IMG/VR virus record: IMGVR_UViG_3300021091_004741 | Coordinates: 1 to 62,052 of that record | Reading direction: 5' to 3' (one strand) | Source of the DNA: a virus | Length of the DNA stretch: 62,052 bases | Part shown: in pieces, positions 26,311 to 35,417 of the stretch | Position numbering within the stretch: the first letter of the stretch is position 1 | Layout of the letters: every line of letters starts with the position of its first letter | Notes under the pieces: generated by a model | What the model was told of the DNA's origin: nothing | The model's input: only the letters and a program-made list of their open reading frames with translations | The model's database searches: none | Position numbers and translations under genes: made by a program

Positions 26311-27363
26311 ATGGAAAATCAACTAAAAGAAAAAATTCAACAATCCATAGATAATCTAAGAAATAAAAAAGCTAGGATTTACTTTTTGGTACAAGATACA
26401 AAAGGTAATGCAAAAGCATCTGTAAGGTTAATCTATCAGATGGCTAAAACGTTATTGGATAATAATTTCAATCCCATCATGCTTCACGAAAAAAATGATT
26501 ATTCGGGAGTTGTTGCTTGGTTAGATGAAGAATATATGAATTTGTCTCATAAATCAATCGAAGGACAGAATCTTGAAATTACTCCTGAGGATTTCATAGT
26601 CATACCCGAAATATTTGGATATGTTATGGAACAAATCAAAAACCTCCCTTGTGGTAAAATTGTTTTAACACAACAATACTCAAATATGTTAGAAACTTTA
26701 CAACCTGGTCAAACTTGGGCTCAGTATGGTTTTTTCAAATGTATAACAACCTCTAATTCTCAAAAGGAATATATTGAGAGAGTCATGAGACAAGCTAGTT
26801 TTGACGTTATCGAACCGTTAATCGGTGAGGAGTTCAAACCAAAGGACATACCTCCCATGCCAATTATTGGTGTTCACACAAAAGACCAATCGGATACCAT
26901 CAGTTTAATTAAAACATTTTATCTCAAGTTTCCGCAATATAGATGGTTTTCTTTCAGAGACCTCAGAGGACTTTCTGAAAAAGAGTTTGCTAATTCTTTG
27001 AGGGATTGTTTTGTAACAGTTTGGATTGATACCAAGTCAGCCTTCGGTACATTTCCGTTGGAATCTATGAAAAGTAATGTCCCCGTAATTGGCATCACTC
27101 CTGACCTGAGACCTGATTGGATGACCGAAGACAACGGAATATGGATAAATAATCCAACACTTTTAGCTGATGTACTTGCTGATTTCATTCAAAATTGGTT
27201 AGAGGACAACATCTCACCTGAACTTTACACACACGGTGAAAAAACCGTTTCAAGATATTCAGACAAAAATAAATTCGAGAGCACAGTTATTAGTCAATTC
27301 CAACAATATTTGACAACACGTGCTGATTCATTCCAAGAACAAATATCAAAAACAGAAGAATAA
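26311..27363 (+). CDS. GT-B glycosyltransferase-like protein
   Basis: 350 residues. The N-terminal RIYFLVQDTKGNAKASVRLI and IVIPEIFGYVMEQIK segments and the C-terminal SAFGTFPLESMKSNVPVIG resemble the GT4 donor-site arrangement, in which the glutamate of PLESM would contact the nucleotide sugar, followed by GIWINNPTLLADVL. It resumes the glycan theme after phoH. It is followed one base later by another glycosyltransferase. Confidence 0.75.
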   Translation: MENQLKEKIQQSIDNLRNKKARIYFLVQDTKGNAKASVRLIYQMAKTLLDNNFNPIMLHEKNDYSGVVAWLDEEYMNLSHKSIEGQNLEITPEDFIVIPEIFGYVMEQIKNLPCGKIVLTQQYSNMLETLQPGQTWAQYGFFKCITTSNSQKEYIERVMRQASFDVIEPLIGEEFKPKDIPPMPIIGVHTKDQSDTISLIKTFYLKFPQYRWFSFRDLRGLSEKEFANSLRDCFVTVWIDTKSAFGTFPLESMKSNVPVIGITPDLRPDWMTEDNGIWINNPTLLADVLADFIQNWLEDNISPELYTHGEKTVSRYSDKNKFESTVISQFQQYLTTRADSFQEQISKTEE

Positions 27364-27364
27364 T

Positions 27365-28171
27365 ATGAAAAACACTTCAAGCATATCAATAATTTTACCC
27401 TTGAAATCGGCTAAGGTAAAAGATTTCAAAGAATATTTCCTTAAAGCAATTACCTCACTCACAATACAACAAGAACCTATTGACGAGCTTGTGATTGTAC
27501 ATACCGCAGAGGAATCATTAATTGAAATAATTAATAATTTTGATTTCAGCGGAATTACGGTAAACAAAATACTTTGGGACAAAACTCCAAATTACTCAGA
27601 CCAAGTCAATCTTGGTATAAAATCAGCAAAGAGTGAATGGGTTTCGTTATTCGAGTTTGATGATGAGTATGCAAGTATTTGGTTTAAGAATGTGAAAAAA
27701 TATATTTCCTCGTTTCCATCAGTTCAAATGTTTCTACCTGTAGTTGTAGAAACAGATGAGAAAGGAATTTTTGCTGGTTTTACAAATGAAGCTACTTTTG
27801 CTGCTAACTTTACTCAAGAAATGGGGGTCCTTACAAACGAAACACTTCATGATTATCAAAACTTCCAAACCGCAGGCTCAGTCTTTAAAAAAGAAATTAT
27901 CGATGATTTTGGAGGATTCAAATCTTCAATTAAATTAACTTTTGTTTATGAATTTCTTTTGAGACTTACTTATAATTCAGTTTCTATCATGACAGTTCCT
28001 CGATTGGGTTATAAGCACACCAATCTTAGAGAAGGTTCAATTTTTTGGAACTATAAGTTTGGACAAGAAACGATGCTCGAGGATGAAGTTAAGTTTTGGG
28101 TACAAACCGCGAAAAAAGAATATTTTTTTTCTGACGATAGAGTCATAAAATATCAAAAAGAAAATGCATAA
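27365..28171 (+). CDS. GT2-like glycosyltransferase
   Basis: 268 residues from ATG 27365, one base after the previous stop; the frame is open further upstream but would overlap that gene. The GT-A start (ISIILPLKSAKVKDF) continues through LVIVHTAEES to WVSLFEFDDEY near residue 100, the likely metal site. Later FGGFKSSIKLTFVYEFLLRL fits the GT2 acceptor half. It is the last glycosyltransferase of the operon and abuts the sigma gene directly. Confidence 0.78.
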   Translation: MKNTSSISIILPLKSAKVKDFKEYFLKAITSLTIQQEPIDELVIVHTAEESLIEIINNFDFSGITVNKILWDKTPNYSDQVNLGIKSAKSEWVSLFEFDDEYASIWFKNVKKYISSFPSVQMFLPVVVETDEKGIFAGFTNEATFAANFTQEMGVLTNETLHDYQNFQTAGSVFKKEIIDDFGGFKSSIKLTFVYEFLLRLTYNSVSIMTVPRLGYKHTNLREGSIFWNYKFGQETMLEDEVKFWVQTAKKEYFFSDDRVIKYQKENA

Positions 28172-28918
28172 ATGCAAGAAACTATTTCTGCACAAACAGA
28201 AAATGTTTCATCTAAGAAAAGAGGTAGAAAGGCAGTTAAAGAAAATTATTTCGATGTTAGAGAAGAAACCGCAGTTAGAAAATTTTTAGTTGCGGAATCA
28301 ATGGACGAAAAGAATAAAATTTATAACCAATTTTTAAGAGCGCCTCTTGATAAGATGATTTCTTCTATTATCAGACGGTACAAACTGTATCGAAAAGATA
28401 TGGATTTCAATGAGATTCATACAGATACACATTCGTTTTTAATGACCAAAGTTGATAAGTTCAGACCGTCAAAAAATAAAAAAGCTTATTCTTATTTTGG
28501 AACAATTTGTAAGAATTATTTGATGGGTCAAATCATCAAAGACCAAAAAGAGACGAACAGAAAAATATCTTACGAGGACATTTCTTCAACTTTAGAGGAG
28601 AGACCAGATTTAATCTATAGAATTGATGATGAGGTTTTAGATTATGATTATGTAATTATTGAATATATTAAAGAACTTAAAGAATATCTCGAAGTGGAAA
28701 CTTTGAATGATAATGAAAAAAAATTAGGATACGCTTTGATTGACTTATTTGACAATTACCAAACTATTTTTTCAGGTGCCGAAAATAATAAGTTCAATAA
28801 AAATATCATTTTGTTATCACTCAGAGAAATGACAAATCTGAGTACAAAAGAAATTAGAAGCTCAATCAAAAAGTTTAAAAAACTATACAACAGTATTCAA
28901 TACAGATTGAAAAATTAA
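28172..28918 (+). CDS. 55: T4 gp55-like late-transcription sigma factor
   Basis: 248 residues. The N-terminal 30 residues are basic and Ser-rich. The segment FLRAPLDKMISSIIRRYKLY resembles gp55 and sigma region 2.1, and KKAYSYFGTICKNYLMGQII resembles region 2.2-2.3, the part that grips the RNA polymerase clamp and reads the -10 element. The C-terminal third has LSLREMTNLSTKEIRSSIKK, an HTH-like helix pair. In T4, gp55 directs host polymerase to an extended TATA-like late promoter with no -35. A recurrent TATTTAT element in this window is the natural partner. Confidence 0.75.
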   Translation: MQETISAQTENVSSKKRGRKAVKENYFDVREETAVRKFLVAESMDEKNKIYNQFLRAPLDKMISSIIRRYKLYRKDMDFNEIHTDTHSFLMTKVDKFRPSKNKKAYSYFGTICKNYLMGQIIKDQKETNRKISYEDISSTLEERPDLIYRIDDEVLDYDYVIIEYIKELKEYLEVETLNDNEKKLGYALIDLFDNYQTIFSGAENNKFNKNIILLSLREMTNLSTKEIRSSIKKFKKLYNSIQYRLKN

Positions 28919-28925
28919 TTTTAAG

Positions 28926-28933
28926 TATTTATA
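28926..28933 (+). promoter_or_regulatory. TATTTATA late-promoter-like element
   Basis: AGTATTTATA directly after the sigma-factor gene and three bases before the ATG at 28937. It probably starts transcription of the baseplate group. Confidence 0.55.
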
Positions 28934-28936
28934 GAT

Positions 28937-29302
28937 ATGCCAAGACCTCAAAGAAAAGAAATAAATTTTACTAAGGATTCTATATTAGCTCTCATGCAAG
29001 AGATTTATAATGAACTTGTTGAGCAGAGACAAACGGCAATCAGAATTCAAAACAAAATGTTGACCATGTTGAAAGACCCTGAAGACATGACAACAATTGG
29101 TCCTGTTATTGAAAAACAACAAAAAATTGTAAACGATTGTGTTGAGAAAAAAATTAGCTTGTCGAAATTACAATCGAGTATTTGGGAGAAATCCAACTCA
29201 AGTGATGAATCTTTTACCCTCTCGGATTTAGACGATGACTTAATACAGAATCTTATTGAAAAGGATGTTTCTAATGACGAAGAAACATACAAAATGAGAT
29301 AA
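28937..29302 (+). CDS. Small helical phage protein
   Basis: 121 residues, helical and charged. A central coiled-coil-like stretch (ILALMQEIYNELVEQRQTAI) and an acidic C-terminus (LSDLDDDLIQNLIEKD). No family is recognised. It lies just ahead of a large structural protein (one-base gap), so a tail or baseplate assembly role is likely by position only. Confidence 0.65.
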   Translation: MPRPQRKEINFTKDSILALMQEIYNELVEQRQTAIRIQNKMLTMLKDPEDMTTIGPVIEKQQKIVNDCVEKKISLSKLQSSIWEKSNSSDESFTLSDLDDDLIQNLIEKDVSNDEETYKMR

Positions 29303-29303
29303 G

Positions 29304-31394
29304 ATGCAAGCTTTAGATTTAGAAAACTCATATGACTCGGCGAAGAAAAAAATAAACTCCGCCAAAACTTTACGTGATGTAAACTCTGCAGCAAATGACC
29401 TTCAAACAAGTGCAGGAAATTCCTTTTCTCAAGCAAATGATGCAATATCATCCCAATTAGATAATATAAAAGAACTACAGAAGAGGTTCGAAAGAAATGT
29501 CCCGACTTCCATGGACCAGATTCTCGAAATGATTGGTCTCACCAAAGGGAATGGTTCAGATACCCTCAGATACCTCAAGAGAAAAGTAATTTTGGCTGCA
29601 GCAACTATTGAACCACAGTTAGCTGAGATTATGAAAAAAGAGGTTGTGAAAGCTTTAGGTTGCGCAGAAGAACAACAATACGTCGGACTACCAGTTTCAG
29701 GACTGACAAGAACTCCCCTGAAACTTCAACCTCCTCAAATAGGTTTTTACATACCAGCACAATCAATTGATATATTTGGTCAACTTAAGACTACACTGAA
29801 CTCAAAATTGGGGAAAATATTTTATGAAAGACAAACACCTTCGGGGAGTGTTACATTCAAGCCATTCGGAGGGAATGTTCCCTTTCCGATGAATAAAATG
29901 TTGAACGAAATGATGCAAAATGACAACAATGGTAGGTCATTCAATGATATAATCGGCAAATTTTATCAAGGTGAATCAACACAGCCTCTTTTCGATGTTA
30001 TATATTCCAACACAAATGACGTTGGTGTATCAGGAGATTATTTCAGAACCGTATTGTTAAATAAAGAAGCGGGTGTTGGTAATGTAGCCAATACAGTTGG
30101 TCAATTTATTAATGATTATTATTCTAGTATTAAACTAGTAGAACCAGCCAACATCACAGCCAGATTGACAAACTTATTGACAGGTGCGGTTGACATGCAA
30201 GCTAAACTTGGTTACAAACAATTAGAGAATAATTCCAAGTTTATGTTAATAGTTCAAAGAATCTTGGGTTTATGTTTTGATAGTCGAAGGTCAATAGATG
30301 TAAGTGGAATTGCTAAGGTTGCTGAACTTGACGGAATAGATGACAGTTTTTATAGACTGAATGAAATAGATTTAAGGAATATTGACAATCAAATTACCAA
30401 TGTACAAAATGGTGTTGTTGAATACGTTGATTGCGGTAATGTAAAATTACCTGTAGATTTTGAAAATCTTACAAATCAATTAGAAGAATTCAAACTACAA
30501 TTTACAGGCAAAACTACAAATCAAGTTGTTTTGAAAATGGAAGAAATACTTGATTCGATTGCAGAAAACCCACAATGGAAATTAAAAGTGCCGTCAGGAG
30601 TTGATATTAAATTACAACTCAACTTAAACATAATAAAACAAATACCGAAAGCAATTGCTGCTGAGCTTCTGTCACCAAAAAATATATTTCCTATTTTCAT
30701 AATGTTGTCAATTGTTCAGGAGCAAGCCAAAAACTCGTACACACAGGCCCTCGGACAGATACCTGAAGGAACAATAGAAACCTCAGCAATGACTCTTAAC
30801 ATTCAAGTTAATAATACAATTAATAGCCCTTCGGATTTTTTACAAAAGTTCAAAAGTTTTTGTGTCGAAATCATATCACAAATACAAGCGATTTTTTTAA
30901 AACAACTATTCGAAATCCTGAAACGAGACATAATCAATTTACTAAATGTAATATTGAAAGATATGCAGAAAAACGCAAGTTTAAAAAAACTTGCAATACT
31001 TCTTAGGTTGGTTACTATCGGAGTGGTGTTTGTAAAATTAGTTATAGATTATAAAAAATGTAAATCACTCGTAGATGAGATTTTAGCGTTATTGACATTA
31101 ATTGGTGGTGGATTGAAACCTTTCTCCCTTCCACTTTGGGCTCAATTCGCATCACAAGGATTACCTGGCACAGATTCCAACAGAGCTCTCATGAACGCAA
31201 TTGAGGAAATGCAAGCCTTGGGTATGCCTACCGGTCCATTACCCGATGGTTCACCTAATATGATGTTACAATTCGGTAAATCTTTATTATCAGGAGCAGA
31301 AAGAGAAAATTCAGAAAACGGAAAACTTGAAGCGAGTGTAATTGTACCGCCTTTGACGGGGGGTGTTTTAAAAATTTTTGGAAAATCAGTTTAA
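29304..31394 (+). CDS. Large tail/baseplate-type structural protein
   Basis: 696 residues. The N-terminal 120 residues are helical. The middle is mixed, and residues about 460-610 carry two strongly hydrophobic helices (NIFPIFIMLSIVQ and RLVTIGVVFVKLVIDY). The C-terminus has a Gly/Pro-rich tail (MPTGPLPDGSPNM) and a closing VPPLTGGVLKIFG. I recognise no named family. Its position before the OB-fold baseplate protein and its size suggest a baseplate or tail component; the hydrophobic helices could also fit a membrane-contacting protein. Confidence 0.65.
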   Translation: MQALDLENSYDSAKKKINSAKTLRDVNSAANDLQTSAGNSFSQANDAISSQLDNIKELQKRFERNVPTSMDQILEMIGLTKGNGSDTLRYLKRKVILAAATIEPQLAEIMKKEVVKALGCAEEQQYVGLPVSGLTRTPLKLQPPQIGFYIPAQSIDIFGQLKTTLNSKLGKIFYERQTPSGSVTFKPFGGNVPFPMNKMLNEMMQNDNNGRSFNDIIGKFYQGESTQPLFDVIYSNTNDVGVSGDYFRTVLLNKEAGVGNVANTVGQFINDYYSSIKLVEPANITARLTNLLTGAVDMQAKLGYKQLENNSKFMLIVQRILGLCFDSRRSIDVSGIAKVAELDGIDDSFYRLNEIDLRNIDNQITNVQNGVVEYVDCGNVKLPVDFENLTNQLEEFKLQFTGKTTNQVVLKMEEILDSIAENPQWKLKVPSGVDIKLQLNLNIIKQIPKAIAAELLSPKNIFPIFIMLSIVQEQAKNSYTQALGQIPEGTIETSAMTLNIQVNNTINSPSDFLQKFKSFCVEIISQIQAIFLKQLFEILKRDIINLLNVILKDMQKNASLKKLAILLRLVTIGVVFVKLVIDYKKCKSLVDEILALLTLIGGGLKPFSLPLWAQFASQGLPGTDSNRALMNAIEEMQALGMPTGPLPDGSPNMMLQFGKSLLSGAERENSENGKLEASVIVPPLTGGVLKIFGKSV

Positions 31395-31395
31395 T

Positions 31396-31599
31396 ATGGA
31401 AAAAGAAAAATTAGATAAAATTATTGAAGAACAAAAAAACTTGAAAGATTTACCAAATCAAAAATTAATTGAGTTGATGGATTTATTATCTACTGACTTT
31501 GATGAAACTAAAAAGATTTTGATTAACCAAACTATCTATTTAGACAATTTGGAAATACTTTATAATAATGTTCTGAAGGAATATCAAAATAGAGCATAA
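31396..31599 (+). CDS. Very small helical protein
   Basis: 67 residues from ATG 31396, one base after the preceding stop. It is almost entirely helical and Glu/Lys/Leu-rich (KLIELMDLLSTDFDETKK), as in a small coiled-coil chaperone. Its last base overlaps the start of the baseplate gene (TAATG), so it may be an assembly helper for it; this is inference. Confidence 0.6.
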   Translation: MEKEKLDKIIEEQKNLKDLPNQKLIELMDLLSTDFDETKKILINQTIYLDNLEILYNNVLKEYQNRA

Positions 31600-33392
31600 T
31601 GCAATTACAGGACAATTCAATATTATTTCAAGCATTAGTTTTGGATAACCAAGACCCTCTCATGCTTGGAAGAATAAGAGCTGTAAGGTTAATAGATAAT
31701 ATTGATGACGTATTGAAGTCAATAACAAATCCAAACTGGAATCCACAAAAGGATTTATGGACAATTAGAGACCCTTTTGTATGGGCACCCCTGATTCCAT
31801 ATTTTAATTATTCGGTTCCAAAGCAAGATGAATTAGTGTTGGGTCTTTTCGCGAACAGTGATGTCAAATATATTAACCAATACTACATTCAATCTACGTT
31901 TTATTCCCCAACAGCCACAGGATTCCAATATTATCAGGGTGCAAATAAGTTTACTGCGACAGGTATACAAATTGCAAATCCAAAACCATTAAAGACTTTC
32001 ACACCTTCGGGTGTCACATATTCCGACAAAGGAGTACATAAAGGAGTTTTTCCTGAACCCACAGACAACTCTTTGCTCGGTAGAGGTAGTGCAGATGTTA
32101 TTGTGAAGGAGGAAGAAGTATTAATTAGAGCAGGAAAATTTAAAGGCGCAACTTTACAACCTAATGTCCCACCAACAGCTAACCAACAAAGAGCCTTTCT
32201 TCAACTTTCAAGATTTCCAAAATCTACGATAGACAATCCACCGAAAACTGCTTTTGAACTCAAAGAAATTGTAGTGGGTGTGAATTATCTAATTGAGTAT
32301 AATATCTTGAATCCTGAAAATGTTCAAGACAAGTTTACTGGTCGTATTTCATTGTATCAATTAGGAAGAGGAACTGAAACTAATTCCAAACAACTTACAG
32401 TTGACTCTAAAGTTCCTGATTCTTTGAAATCTCTTGTGATGTATGAAGATTTCACTGCATTATCAAGCGGAGATACTATCAATTTCATTAATGATTTTAT
32501 CAAAAATTGTAATGAAAATAATATTTCGAAAACAACAGGAAAAGTTCTTTTTCCGAATTCAACCTTGAAGTTTCCGTTTTATTACAGACCTGATAATGTC
32601 TTTTATGACCTAATGATTAGCCCCGACTCTAATGTATCAAAATTGAGGTCTTACGGTACACAATTTTGTTTATCAGACACCTGTACTGTTGACATCAAAG
32701 TTGTGAACATTGAGACATCACAAATTGTTGTTGCGAAATCTTCTACAGGTCCACAATCAAATCTGAATCAGATTTATAGTGATGTAATTCAACAAGTTAC
32801 AACAGGATTGACATCGAATGGTTATAGTCTTATAACTCTACCAACTATCAATCAATTAGATGGAACCATAATTTCACCCGCACCATCGAATACTCAAATC
32901 ATAAAAAGAAACTTAACTTTGATTTTTAATGGTATAAAATTGAATCCTGCGATGGTACCAGGATTTTCATTGGTTTATGCTCAAGGTAAGACAGGTCCTG
33001 TAATAGACAATCAGACAAGGAAAATAGAATCACAAAAAACTATTGTTTCACAAAACACTGTTGCAGCTTTAGGTAGTGACAAAATTTATTTATTATCATA
33101 CACTTCACAAAAACAAGGAAAAGCAAAAATTAATTTTGACGATACTCTCTACGGAATACCAAGCACCATTTTTACAAAAGAAATTGCTAAGAAAACTTCG
33201 AGTATGGTTAGAGGAGAAGAATTGATAGAACTTTTAAATCTTATTGTTAGATTCTTGTTGACACACACGCACGCATTTCCAGGAATGCCACCTGTCCCAA
33301 TAACACAAGATGGGTCAACAGCTCAAAAATTACTTACCGAAATGCAAAATGCCCTCAATAAGGTTTTGAATAAAGATATAAGAATTAATTGA
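31599..33392 (+). CDS. Baseplate protein with gp5/VgrG-like OB-fold N-terminus
   Basis: 597 residues. Residues 1-110 fit an OB-fold of the gp5/VgrG kind: LMLGRIRAVRL, then WAPLIPYF and VPKQDELVLGLF, strands that fit the gRVrV...WVP...PE.GdeV pattern. The rest is beta-rich. Near the C-terminus THTHAFPGMPP is reminiscent of metal-binding His turns in phage baseplate spikes. No lysozyme domain is seen, unlike T4 gp5. Probably part of the central baseplate hub. Confidence 0.7.
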   Translation: MQLQDNSILFQALVLDNQDPLMLGRIRAVRLIDNIDDVLKSITNPNWNPQKDLWTIRDPFVWAPLIPYFNYSVPKQDELVLGLFANSDVKYINQYYIQSTFYSPTATGFQYYQGANKFTATGIQIANPKPLKTFTPSGVTYSDKGVHKGVFPEPTDNSLLGRGSADVIVKEEEVLIRAGKFKGATLQPNVPPTANQQRAFLQLSRFPKSTIDNPPKTAFELKEIVVGVNYLIEYNILNPENVQDKFTGRISLYQLGRGTETNSKQLTVDSKVPDSLKSLVMYEDFTALSSGDTINFINDFIKNCNENNISKTTGKVLFPNSTLKFPFYYRPDNVFYDLMISPDSNVSKLRSYGTQFCLSDTCTVDIKVVNIETSQIVVAKSSTGPQSNLNQIYSDVIQQVTTGLTSNGYSLITLPTINQLDGTIISPAPSNTQIIKRNLTLIFNGIKLNPAMVPGFSLVYAQGKTGPVIDNQTRKIESQKTIVSQNTVAALGSDKIYLLSYTSQKQGKAKINFDDTLYGIPSTIFTKEIAKKTSSMVRGEELIELLNLIVRFLLTHTHAFPGMPPVPITQDGSTAQKLLTEMQNALNKVLNKDIRIN

Positions 33393-33400
33393 TATTTATT
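33393..33400 (+). promoter_or_regulatory. TATTTATT late-promoter-like element
   Basis: GATATTTATT begins at the stop of the baseplate gene and lies 12 bases before the ATG at 33413. A purine-rich AAAAAGGA follows it, one of few possible ribosome-binding sequences here. Confidence 0.5.
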
Positions 33401-33412
33401 TAAAAAGGATAA

Positions 33413-34915
33413 ATGTCAATTTTAAGGTCATACATAGATAAGAATAATACAATTATATCTAATACCTTCATCAACACAGCAAGGAATCCTGTGATTGAAC
33501 TTAATTTTGGAGCATCAGATTTTATTGTTCCTAATTATGGTTTTACAAGATATATCTTTGATTTTGATTTAGCTTTACTTGAACAGAATATTGCAACAGG
33601 AGTTATTTCAACAGGATGTACCTCAGCAATGACTCACACCTTAAAAATGACCAATACATCTTCTTTTGACAATGAACTATTAAATACATTCATGTCAAAC
33701 TCAAGAAGAAGAGCAACTTCATTTGATTTGATATTATTCAGGATTCCCAAATCATCGGGTTCAACAGGTAATCCACAATTTTGGGATGAGGGTGTTGGTT
33801 ATGATTATACTGACTTCGATTTATCTGAGGGAAGTCCTAGTGGACAACAAACACCTCTTACTCTTGTAGATTCCAGAGCCTTTTCAACAAGACCATCAAA
33901 TTGGTATCAAACCACAACCATTTCAGGGTGGTCACAAACCGGCATCTATGATAATAAGAATCAAGGTACGGTTAATTTTTCAGGTCTTACAATCGTAGCA
34001 AGACAACACTTTGACCAAGGTAATGAAGACATCAATATGAACATGACCTCAGAAATTAATGGTATATTAAATGGTACAATTACTGGAGTTACTGGTTGGG
34101 GTCTCGCATACCTTCCACAAATAGAAAACATTACAGGATTAACTGACAGTTATAGTGTTGCTTTCTTTTCAAAATATACTCAAACTTTTTATCAACCTTA
34201 TCTATTGACAAATTATAATGATTTGATTTTGGACGACAGAAATATGTTCTTAAAGAATCAAGTGAATAATTTGTATCTATACGTCTATCAAAACGGAGAT
34301 TTTGTCAATTTAGATTCGACACCATTTGTTAGAATCGAGGATAGAAATGGTGACGTGGTGCCAGGTATGGCCTCATTGACAACTTGTTTGACAACTAAAG
34401 GTGTTTATGAAGTAATCGTCCCTAATGGTTTTACAGGTTCTCCTACACCTTGTCAATACTTTGATATTTGGTCAGGTCTTACAATCAACGGACAATCATT
34501 ACCAAACGTCATCAACAATTTTACACTTCAACAATATCAGGCAGGTATTCAAATTGGTTCTAGTTCTCAAGAACCAATAAAGTTTGGATTTGATTTCTAC
34601 GGAATATTACAGAATGAGCAAATACTTAACAGTGATATCAGAAAAGTTGGTGTTACAATTAAGAAAGCCTACACAGGTCAGCAACCCCTTTTAAATGTTT
34701 CTGCATTTTACAGGGTTTATGTCAAAGAAGGAACAACTGAGGTTCAAGTCCAAGATTGGACTCCAATTAATAGAACTCCTAATGAGTATTACTTTATATT
34801 TGATATGAGAGACAAAATACCAAATCAATATTATGTAGATATCCAAGTGAATACTTCGGGAGAAAGAGATACTTATAAGAAACAATTAACATTCGATATA
34901 GTAAATAAAAAATAA
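33413..34915 (+). CDS. Virion structural protein (baseplate or fibre)
   Basis: 500 residues, Asn/Thr/Gly/Tyr-rich and predicted mostly beta. Recognisable stretches are GFTRYIFDFDLALLEQ near residue 45 and repeated aromatic turns such as FWDEGVGYDYTDFD. No catalytic motif and no signal peptide. The composition matches tail-fibre or baseplate proteins, and it follows the OB-fold hub gene on the same strand with a TATTTATT between them. Confidence 0.68.
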   Translation: MSILRSYIDKNNTIISNTFINTARNPVIELNFGASDFIVPNYGFTRYIFDFDLALLEQNIATGVISTGCTSAMTHTLKMTNTSSFDNELLNTFMSNSRRRATSFDLILFRIPKSSGSTGNPQFWDEGVGYDYTDFDLSEGSPSGQQTPLTLVDSRAFSTRPSNWYQTTTISGWSQTGIYDNKNQGTVNFSGLTIVARQHFDQGNEDINMNMTSEINGILNGTITGVTGWGLAYLPQIENITGLTDSYSVAFFSKYTQTFYQPYLLTNYNDLILDDRNMFLKNQVNNLYLYVYQNGDFVNLDSTPFVRIEDRNGDVVPGMASLTTCLTTKGVYEVIVPNGFTGSPTPCQYFDIWSGLTINGQSLPNVINNFTLQQYQAGIQIGSSSQEPIKFGFDFYGILQNEQILNSDIRKVGVTIKKAYTGQQPLLNVSAFYRVYVKEGTTEVQVQDWTPINRTPNEYYFIFDMRDKIPNQYYVDIQVNTSGERDTYKKQLTFDIVNKK

Positions 34916-34916
34916 A

Positions 34917-35390
34917 ATGACTAAAGTAATTAAATTATCTGAATCTGATTTGAACAGATTGGTAAAAAAAGTAATTAACGAAACATCAGCTCAACGGACT
35001 GGAAATTATATGTTCTTCTCAAATCTTCAGCAGATGATGAGACAATGTGAACTACTTTTAGACTTAGACCCACTGATGCTGGATGAGATTTTACAGAATG
35101 GTCACGATTGGGCAGATGACCACGTGGCTGAAGCAAAGACAAATATGGACCAAGTTTTTGATTTTATGATGAACGAAAAAAACAAAATGAATCAATATCT
35201 TGAATACGAAGATATTCATGAGGGAAGAAAGAAAACGGGTACTAAATTATGTTCGAGAGGCAAGGCAGCTGCGAAGGCAAAGTTCAAGGTCTATCCTTCG
35301 GCTTACGCTAATGGTTATGCAGTACAAGTTTGTAAAGGTAAAATGCCTGGTTTGGATGGAAAAAAACATTGCTCAGGTGCTTATTGTTAA
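34917..35390 (+). CDS. Small packaged/structural protein with basic Cys module
   Basis: 157 residues. The N-terminus (KLSESDLNRLVKKVINE) is an amphipathic helix ending in VINE, close to the (L/I)xxE cleavage pattern of T4-type prohead protease. Residues 40-105 are helical. The C-terminal 48 residues are a basic module with three cysteines (KLCSRGKAAAKAKFKVYPSA, then VQVCKGKMPG and KKHCSGAYC), of a kind seen in marine T4-like phages. Lys/Arg richness suggests contact with packaged DNA; inferred. Confidence 0.65.
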   Translation: MTKVIKLSESDLNRLVKKVINETSAQRTGNYMFFSNLQQMMRQCELLLDLDPLMLDEILQNGHDWADDHVAEAKTNMDQVFDFMMNEKNKMNQYLEYEDIHEGRKKTGTKLCSRGKAAAKAKFKVYPSAYANGYAVQVCKGKMPGLDGKKHCSGAYC

Positions 35391-35413
35391 TCTAAAAACT
35401 TTTCATATATTTG
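35384..35413 (+). promoter_or_regulatory. Bacteroidetes primary-sigma-type promoter
   Basis: TTG at 35384-35386, 19 bases, then TATATTTG at 35406-35413, which fits the Bacteroidetes -33/-7 pattern (TTTG...TAnnTTTG). The ATG at 35418 follows after only four bases, so the start of transcription would fall near the first codon. Confidence 0.6.
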
Positions 35414-35417
35414 ATTA

